From a bacterium Ga0077546 (GTDB lineage: Bacteria; Cyanobacteriota; Vampirovibrionia; Obscuribacterales; Obscuribacteraceae): 27,125 nt of DNA. Below the pieces are notes generated by a model. It made no database searches, was not told the origin of the DNA, and saw only the letters and a program-made list of their open reading frames with translations. Below are positions 22,810 to 27,125 of the stretch, piece by piece (position 1 is the first letter of the stretch; every line of letters begins with the position of its first letter). The position numbers and the translations under genes are program-made. Where the stretch lies: NCBI GenBank assembly GCA_001464165.1, contig LNEX01000514.1, positions 1 through 27,125 on the forward strand, written 5' to 3'.

Positions 22810-23772
22810 GCTACGCTCTGGCTTTCTAGACTCAAATTTTTGTGCTCTAAGAGTCGCTGGTTGAAGTTTGATTTTGCTTGGTCTGGTGATTAACCAGACA
22901 GCGCAAAGAATTACTGCTGAAGCCATTATCGTTTGTGCTGTTACCGCCTCTCCAGCCAGTGCCCAGCCAAGAAATACTGCCACCACAGGGTTAACATAGG
23001 CATAGGTAGAAACGCGAGTTGGGCTAGCTGCTTTGAGCATATATACGTAAGCTGTAAAACCAACAATTGAACCAAATACGATCAGGTAGAGCAGTGAAAG
23101 CCATGATTTGGCCGAGACTTCAGCAATGTTAAAGCTACTGGTTTCCCCGATGCCAGTTGATATTAGCATCATGATTGCCCCAGCAGTAACTGTTTGCATA
23201 CCAGCTGCTTGCAGTTGCGATTTTGGCAAATCGGCATGGCGAGCATAGAGTGAACCTACTGCCCAGGCTAGAGATGCGAGCATAGCCCAAACTATTCCTA
23301 CTGGGTCAACACTGGTCGCCCCTCCGATTTTGCTGGGACCAAGCAACAGCACCATACCAAGCACACCTACAACCAGACCGGCGCTGGTGAAGTAGCTCGG
23401 GGTTTTTCCACCTTTCCACCAATCGAGCAAGACGACATATATTGGCACTGTCGCCACCATAAGCGATACCAAGCCTGAGGGGATAGATTGAGCAGCCAGT
23501 ACAATGCCACCATTACCAATGACAAAGAGCAGCACACCAATAATGGTTGCTCTAATCCACTGAGCACGGCTAGGATGTCCAGCTCCAGTTTTCCAGGCAT
23601 ATAAATAGATGAGGGCGCCAGCAATTAGATATCGTGAGCCAGACATAAGGAATGGTGGCAGGCTTTCTAGACCAAAGCGAATGGCTAGATAGGTGGAGCC
23701 CCAGATTAGATAGACCGCTAGAAAAGCAGCTACTAGCTTTGCGCTGTCAGACTTAAAATCTATATTGAACAT
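22777..23772 (-). CDS. EamA-family (DMT superfamily) transporter
   Basis: Predicted ten-helix inner-membrane exporter or permease; relatives export amino acids and metabolites. The 331-residue product contains two EamA repeats: about 15-145, beginning AVYLIWGSTYLAIRFGLESL, the family signature, and about 155-290, with SLAWAVGSLYAR and AYVYMLKAASPTRVSTYAYV. The C-terminal tail is basic (RAQKFESRKPERS). I chose the ATG at 23772, preceded by GAGGTG five bases away; a frame to 23871 adds 33 residues that overlap the divergent promoter. It is transcribed away from the Lrp/AsnC gene, a common arrangement for amino-acid exporters controlled by Lrp-type regulators. The last 33 bases overlap the TPR gene. 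Confidence 0.9.
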   Translation of the reverse strand: MFNIDFKSDSAKLVAAFLAVYLIWGSTYLAIRFGLESLPPFLMSGSRYLIAGALIYLYAWKTGAGHPSRAQWIRATIIGVLLFVIGNGGIVLAAQSIPSGLVSLMVATVPIYVVLLDWWKGGKTPSYFTSAGLVVGVLGMVLLLGPSKIGGATSVDPVGIVWAMLASLAWAVGSLYARHADLPKSQLQAAGMQTVTAGAIMMLISTGIGETSSFNIAEVSAKSWLSLLYLIVFGSIVGFTAYVYMLKAASPTRVSTYAYVNPVVAVFLGWALAGEAVTAQTIMASAVILCAVWLITRPSKIKLQPATLRAQKFESRKPERSSLAQKVTSQR

Positions 23773-23871
23773 TTGGCACCTCGGTTTCCATGGCAGTGCT
23801 ACTCTGATTGCTTTTCTGGCCTTTCTGAGTAGCAACTCATTAGTCTTTGGCAGCCTAATCAAATTTGGCAT

Positions 23872-23900
23872 TTGATGAAGTTGCCCTAACTAGGTACAAT
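23872..23900 (+). promoter_or_regulatory. Predicted promoter of the Lrp/AsnC gene
   Basis: TTGATG (23872-23877), a 17-base spacer and TACAAT (23895-23900) match the sigma-70 pattern. Transcription would start near 23907, about 65 bases before the regulator ATG and just before the dyad at 23917-23947. Confidence 0.5.
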
Positions 23901-23916
23901 GATAATGTCTAAACGA

Positions 23917-23947
23917 CTAATTCAGTAAGAGTCTGAATAGAATTAGT
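23917..23947. promoter_or_regulatory. Candidate operator dyad in the eamA-lrp intergenic region
   Basis: ATTCAG and CTGAAT form an exact 6-bp dyad around seven bases (23920-23938). An outer pair of related arms extends it: CTAATTCAG on the left, and CTGAAT-AG-AATTAG on the right. Lrp/AsnC proteins bind such AT-rich dyads. Its position just after the predicted transcription start suggests autoregulation and possibly control of the divergent exporter gene. Confidence 0.5.
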
Positions 23948-23972
23948 TACTATTGGCCAAAAGGTTAGTTGC

Positions 23973-24425
23973 ATGGATGACATTGACGAAAAGCTATTAG
24001 GTTTGCTGAAAAAAGACGCCAAGAAAAAGTATTCTGATTTGGCCGAAATTCTCAATCTTTCTCCGCCATCGGTGCATGCTCGGGTGAAGAAGTTGGAGCA
24101 AATTGGTGTCATTCGCGGTTATACAATTGATATTGACCCTCAGCTTCTTGGGCTCAAGCTTTGTGCCTTTGTGCGTGTCACCATTGAAGCTATTCCGGCC
24201 AGTGGTCTGGCTCAGAGTTTAATGGCCTTTCCTGAAGTCGAGGAATACTATATTGTCGCCGGAGAAGAATGTGTATTGCTTAAGGTGCGCACTGCTGATA
24301 CGGCTGCACTTTCGGCTTTTCTTGATAATATTCGCGGCGTTAAGGGTGTGAAGAAAACAATTACCAGTGTGGTTTTGACCACTCCTTTTGAGCGTGGTGT
24401 TACACCAAGGCAAGATGATTTTTGA
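23973..24425 (+). CDS. Lrp/AsnC-family transcriptional regulator
   Basis: A 150-residue regulator of standard family length. Residues about 2-60 form the helix-turn-helix (DDIDEKLLGLLKKDAKKKYS, then LAEILNLSPPSVHARVKKLE and IGVIRGYTIDIDPQLLG). Residues about 65-140 form the ligand-sensing RAM domain (LCAFVRVTIEAIP, EYYIVAGEECVLLKVRT, IRGVKGVKKTITSVVL). Family members respond to amino acids and form dimers to octamers. AAGG lies nine bases before the ATG. The divergent EamA gene and the downstream YbaK gene suggest it controls amino-acid export or quality control. The ligand cannot be read from the sequence. Confidence 0.92.
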   Translation: MDDIDEKLLGLLKKDAKKKYSDLAEILNLSPPSVHARVKKLEQIGVIRGYTIDIDPQLLGLKLCAFVRVTIEAIPASGLAQSLMAFPEVEEYYIVAGEECVLLKVRTADTAALSAFLDNIRGVKGVKKTITSVVLTTPFERGVTPRQDDF

Positions 24426-24452
24426 TGGATTGACTGTTAAGATAGAGGCTCC

Positions 24453-24971
24453 ATGACTGAACTTCCAGTTTTCGCTTACTTGGCACATCATAATATTGCC
24501 TATAGGCGTATGCAATTTTCGCCTGAAACTGAAAAAGGCGCAGCTAATGTCGCGAGAGCGCTTGGATTTGCTGAGCGGGCCATGGTCAAGACCTTGATAT
24601 TTGAAACCGACAAGGGCGAGTGCGCTTTGATTATGGTCGGTGGTGACCAAAATGCTATTTCAGGACACCTGAAAAAAGCTCTTGGTTCGCGCAATATCAA
24701 AATGGCTAGTTCCGAAAAAGTAGTCGAGATAACAGGTTACATGATTGGCTCTATTCCGCCGTTTTCCTGGCAGCCTCCCGGCTTTCGTACAATCATTGAT
24801 AGTGCTTTGATGACTGAGTCTGAGCTGGGCGTGGGCACTGGTCAATGGGGGGAAGAAATAATTATTACTCCCAGTAATTTGCAGCTAGCAAGTTCGGCTG
24901 TGGTGACTAATTTGACAGATCGGGAGCAGCCGATTTCGAATGTAATCTCTGGGCCACCCTCTGGTATCTGA
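24453..24971 (+). CDS. YbaK/ProX-type aminoacyl-tRNA deacylase
   Basis: A 172-residue editing domain related to YbaK, ProXp and the insertion domain of prolyl-tRNA synthetase. Such enzymes hydrolyse mischarged tRNAs (Cys- or Ala-tRNA-Pro) in trans. Key features are the conserved Lys in RAMVKTLIFE, IMVGGDQNAISGHLKKAL, and the substrate-pocket block VVEITGYMIGSIPPFSW followed by IIDSALMTE and the G-x-G-x-W-G turn (GTGQWGEEI). It starts 28 bases after the Lrp gene, with AGAGG before the ATG, so it is probably co-transcribed. The exact specificity cannot be assigned; the variant ITGYMIGSIPPF is closer to the YbaK group than to prolyl-tRNA synthetase insertions. Confidence 0.88.
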   Translation: MTELPVFAYLAHHNIAYRRMQFSPETEKGAANVARALGFAERAMVKTLIFETDKGECALIMVGGDQNAISGHLKKALGSRNIKMASSEKVVEITGYMIGSIPPFSWQPPGFRTIIDSALMTESELGVGTGQWGEEIIITPSNLQLASSAVVTNLTDREQPISNVISGPPSGI

Positions 24972-24983
24972 AGTGATTTGTAG

Positions 24984-25079
24984 TCAAGCGGTGGGGTGGT
25001 TAAGGCCGGCGCTGCTGCTAAGGTCTTCGGTGCGGAAATTGGCAAAAAAACTCTACCAAAGGTGCCAGTTATGCCATAA
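24984..25079 (+). pseudogene. Short coding-like remnant downstream of the YbaK gene
   Basis: After a TAG at 24981 the YbaK frame reopens for 31 codons: SSGGVVKAGAAAKVFGAEIG then KKTLPKVPVMP, ending in TAA at 25077-25079. Codon style is that of the window's genes. The only start is GTG at 24996, with no clear ribosome site, which would give 27 residues. It may be the tail of a decayed gene or chance. Confidence 0.25.
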
Positions 25080-25165
25080 ACTTAGTTTGTCGTTCGCTCA
25101 ATCAACTCCAGCGGTCTGAGCTAGAAATGACCTAAATTAGAATTGGGCTGACTTTAAAGGTAGCT

Positions 25166-25933
25166 ATGCAGAGAGTCAAGACCATTGGTATTATCGGTGG
25201 CATGGGCCCTGAAGCCACTAATCTGTTGTGTCAGCTAATTACTGCCCTGACGCCAGCGGCTTGTGATCAGCAGCACATTCCTGTTTTGACTTTCAATAAT
25301 CCGGCAATTCCCAACCGTGGCCAGGCTATCTATGAAGGGGCCGCCTCCCCATTGCCTGAGCTAGTGCGTACTGCTCGTGTTCTAGAAGGCGCTGGGGCGG
25401 ACTTCTTGCTCATGCCTTGTATTACAGCTCACTTCTATTTAGAGCCACTACAAGCCGCGCTTTCTATTCCAGTAGTTGATATGGTGCAAATTACTATTCA
25501 GTTTATTGCAGCTAACTATCCTTCTCTCAAGAAGATTGGCGTTATAGGTTCTACAGCCACTTTGAAATCTGGTCTATTCGATCGATTTCTTCATGCTAAC
25601 GCCTGCAAATCGGTGCTGCCAAATGATGCCCTTCAAGCATTAGTCATGAACGCCATATTCGGCGAAGTTGGTATCAAGGCCGGTTTCATCGATGGGCCGC
25701 GCGAAGAGTTGCTTCTTGCTGCTCAAGAGCTTGTTGAAAATGGAGCGCAAGCAATTATCGCTGGTTGTACTGAGGTTTCCTTGGTTTTGAAAGATGGTGA
25801 TCTTTCAGTGCCAATTATTGATTCACTTAAGATTTTAGCGGCCATCGCTGTCGAGTTGGCCTTAACCGAAGCCGAAGATGTGGCACCTCAGATGGCTTCG
25901 TGCTTGCCATCTACCCATGGCGTTGCCGAATAA
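25166..25933 (+). CDS. Aspartate/glutamate racemase family protein
   Basis: Predicted cofactor-independent amino-acid racemase using two cysteines. The 255-residue length suits the family. The N-terminal signature is KTIGIIGGMGPEATNLL. The first catalytic cysteine is Cys85 in MPCITAHF, where the usual PCNTAH has Ile in place of Asn. The second is Cys201 in IAGCTEVSLVL, which is intact. The binding-site strands IPVLTFNNPAIPNRG and IPVVDMVQ are also typical. The Asn next to the first cysteine often contacts substrate, so specificity may be altered. AAAGGT precedes the ATG. The ATP-grasp gene begins two bases after its stop, so the enzymes probably act on one pathway, for example supplying a D-amino acid for ligation. 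Confidence 0.87.
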   Translation: MQRVKTIGIIGGMGPEATNLLCQLITALTPAACDQQHIPVLTFNNPAIPNRGQAIYEGAASPLPELVRTARVLEGAGADFLLMPCITAHFYLEPLQAALSIPVVDMVQITIQFIAANYPSLKKIGVIGSTATLKSGLFDRFLHANACKSVLPNDALQALVMNAIFGEVGIKAGFIDGPREELLLAAQELVENGAQAIIAGCTEVSLVLKDGDLSVPIIDSLKILAAIAVELALTEAEDVAPQMASCLPSTHGVAE

Positions 25934-25935
25934 CA

Positions 25936-26901
25936 ATGAGTCGACTTCTTATCACCATGGCCGAAGATGTAGAGAAGTCTACCGCCACTGAATTTGCTTT
26001 GAAGTATGCAGTTGATGAGTATGACTCACTGCATTTCGCACAATCATTGAAAGAGCTTGGTCATCAGGTTTACTTCGTCAACTGGAGAGACTTGCAGTTA
26101 GATTCGATGGTAGATTCTTCAGCTGGCGCACAATTTGATCGTATGTATTCTTACAACGATTCTGCTTTTGTGGCACCTGTGGCGTTGTCCGAGTTTGATT
26201 TGGTTTTTGTTTATAAAATGGAGGGTTTTTACAGAGACGTCGCTCGCTTCAATAGGATGCTCCAGTGCTTCGCTCACACTAAAGTAATCAATGATATTGG
26301 TACTATCAAGCACAATTTTAACAAGAGTTATTTGTGGCAGTTGCAAGAGCGAGATGTGCGCATAATTCCCTCGTTTAAAGTGTGTGATATCAAAGATCGC
26401 CTCAGTCAAGGTGAGCGTTTTGTGGTTAAACCATTGTGCGGCGAGCGCGGTAACGAGATCTTTTTAGCTAACCAGCCTATAGATCTTACCTCCATTGAGG
26501 GTAGTGAAGATGCCTTCTTCACCCAGCAATTCATGCCTGAAATCTGGCAGGGCGAGCGCAGTTTAGTCTTTCTCGGTGATCAGTTTCAGCACGCAGTGAT
26601 CAAGCTGCCGAGTCGAGCCAATCAAAGTGAGTTTCGCTGTAACGAGTCGCTGGGCGGAACTGTCGATGTTTACGATCCGACCGAGCAAGAAATAAACTTT
26701 GCCAAGCGCGTACTGAGAGTGTATGAAGGTATGGGCTACCCTGCCCATTTTAGTCGAGTGGATATTTTGTCTGTAGACGATAGTCCTATGCTGCTAGAGG
26801 CTGAACTACTTAATCCTTCGATGTATGCTAATTATTCCAAGAAAGGCGAAGCATTTGGCAAGCAGGTGGCTTTGTATTTTGACCGATTTATCAAGAACTA
26901 A
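25936..26901 (+). CDS. ATP-grasp ligase (glutathione-synthetase/RimK-like)
   Basis: Predicted carboxylate-amine ligase: activates a carboxylate as acylphosphate with ATP and joins it to an amine. In the 321-residue protein (numbered from this ATG) an N-terminal pre-ATP-grasp domain (to about 115) is followed by the ATP-grasp fold. The nucleotide-binding strand and loop are RFVVKPLCGERGNEIFL. FFTQQFMPEIWQGERSLVFL and EFRCNESLGGTV match the hinge and substrate-Arg/Asn motifs. The late block VDILSVDDSPMLLEAELLNP supplies the metal-binding acids (Glu residues before NPSMY). The ATG two bases after the racemase stop is preferred over a frame extending to 25900 within that gene. The substrate is unknown. 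The next gene looks like a related enzyme. Confidence 0.82.
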   Translation: MSRLLITMAEDVEKSTATEFALKYAVDEYDSLHFAQSLKELGHQVYFVNWRDLQLDSMVDSSAGAQFDRMYSYNDSAFVAPVALSEFDLVFVYKMEGFYRDVARFNRMLQCFAHTKVINDIGTIKHNFNKSYLWQLQERDVRIIPSFKVCDIKDRLSQGERFVVKPLCGERGNEIFLANQPIDLTSIEGSEDAFFTQQFMPEIWQGERSLVFLGDQFQHAVIKLPSRANQSEFRCNESLGGTVDVYDPTEQEINFAKRVLRVYEGMGYPAHFSRVDILSVDDSPMLLEAELLNPSMYANYSKKGEAFGKQVALYFDRFIKN

Positions 26902-26913
26902 AGAAGAATACTA

Positions 26914-27125
26914 ATGAAGAAGATTCTGGTCTTAAGCCCAACATCTCGTGAATTTAGTCAGCTGCCAGTAGTTGCTGCTAGTCTGAATTTAGAGATCATC
27001 TTTGATGCTTTCGATGATGATTATTTTGACGATTTTTTGGTTGAAGCTCCGGACATCAATAAACCAGTTTTGAAGATGGTCGATTTGATCGAGAACACTA
27101 TAGAAAAGTATCGTCACTTTGGCTT
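26914..27125 (+). CDS. 5' part of a gene, possibly a second ATP-grasp enzyme (runs off the window)
   Basis: The ATG, 12 bases after the ATP-grasp stop and preceded by AAAGAAGAA, opens a frame that runs to the window edge (70 codons). It begins MKKILVLSPTSREFSQLPVV and continues AASLNLEIIFDAFDDDYFDD. A short strand (KKILVLSP) followed by an acidic helix region resembles the N-terminal pre-ATP-grasp domain of many carboxylate-amine ligases, but the catalytic domain lies outside, so the assignment is tentative. It is the third gene of the racemase operon. Confidence 0.7.
   Translation, partial: MKKILVLSPTSREFSQLPVVAASLNLEIIFDAFDDDYFDDFLVEAPDINKPVLKMVDLIENTIEKYRHFG

Noticed and set aside
23773..23871. 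N-terminal extension of the EamA transporter
   Set aside because: The ATG at 23772 has a strong GAGGTG site and starts just before the first helix; the extension is basic and unmatched.

Overview
The window looks like chromosomal DNA of a Gram-negative-type heterotroph of moderate GC content. A c-type cytochrome/DUF1573 protein points to respiration and an extracytoplasmic compartment. The domain mix (large M1 and M17 aminopeptidases, an unaccompanied PyrB, EamA/Lrp/YbaK, ATP-grasp enzymes, many orphan secreted proteins) recalls deep-branching environmental lineages such as non-photosynthetic Cyanobacteriota relatives (Vampirovibrionia/Obscuribacterales type). That taxonomic guess is inference only. 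I see no insertion sequence, phage gene, tRNA, rRNA or CRISPR array.

Layout. (1) 1-2048: a possible 27-residue ORF, a PlsC-like acyltransferase and an orphan 288-residue protein, the last two on the minus strand. (2) 2049-2878: an 830-base gap with no recognisable gene. (3) 2879-5200: an MscS-type channel and leucyl aminopeptidase (M17), facing a minus-strand APH-fold kinase-like protein (5234-6325). (4) 6451-8397: a His/Gly-rich orphan protein, a stretch of coding-like sequence without a start, a 27-codon ORF and a receiver-domain protein overlapping its stop. (5) 8522-11242: an M1 zinc aminopeptidase, closed by a terminator with a UUCG loop. (6) 11388-14222: four tightly packed plus-strand genes (secreted orphan, DUF985 cupin, AlkD-like glycosylase, SRPBCC protein) ending at a 36-bp perfect palindrome shared with the next operon. 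(7) 18644 down to 14295, minus strand: pyrB, pyrC, a four-helix membrane protein, a P-loop kinase and an unusual GNAT-cupin fusion form one probable operon. Its promoter is predicted to give a leaderless pyrB message. (8) 18743-19684: a divergent MurF-like protein that has lost its ATP-binding P-loop.

(9) 19695-20526, minus strand: a DCC-family (DUF393) protein with a broken CxxC, followed by a small membrane protein gene interrupted by one in-frame UGA. The UGA lies in the middle of the predicted transmembrane helix. Eleven nucleotides after it is a hairpin with a GGUC tetraloop, resembling a bacterial SECIS element. This is the most intriguing locus here; the explanation may be selenocysteine, readthrough or a simple nonsense mutation. 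(10) 20746-22809: a small acidic protein with an EF-hand-like loop, a DUF1573/diheme cytochrome c protein without a convincing start or export signal, and a TPR protein. (11) 22777-24971: an EamA exporter divergent from an Lrp/AsnC regulator with a dyad in its leader, then a YbaK-type deacylase. (12) 25166-27125: an Asp/Glu-racemase-family enzyme, an ATP-grasp ligase two bases downstream, and the start of another gene that resembles an ATP-grasp enzyme. Together these look like the beginning of a small amino-acid or peptide biosynthesis cluster.
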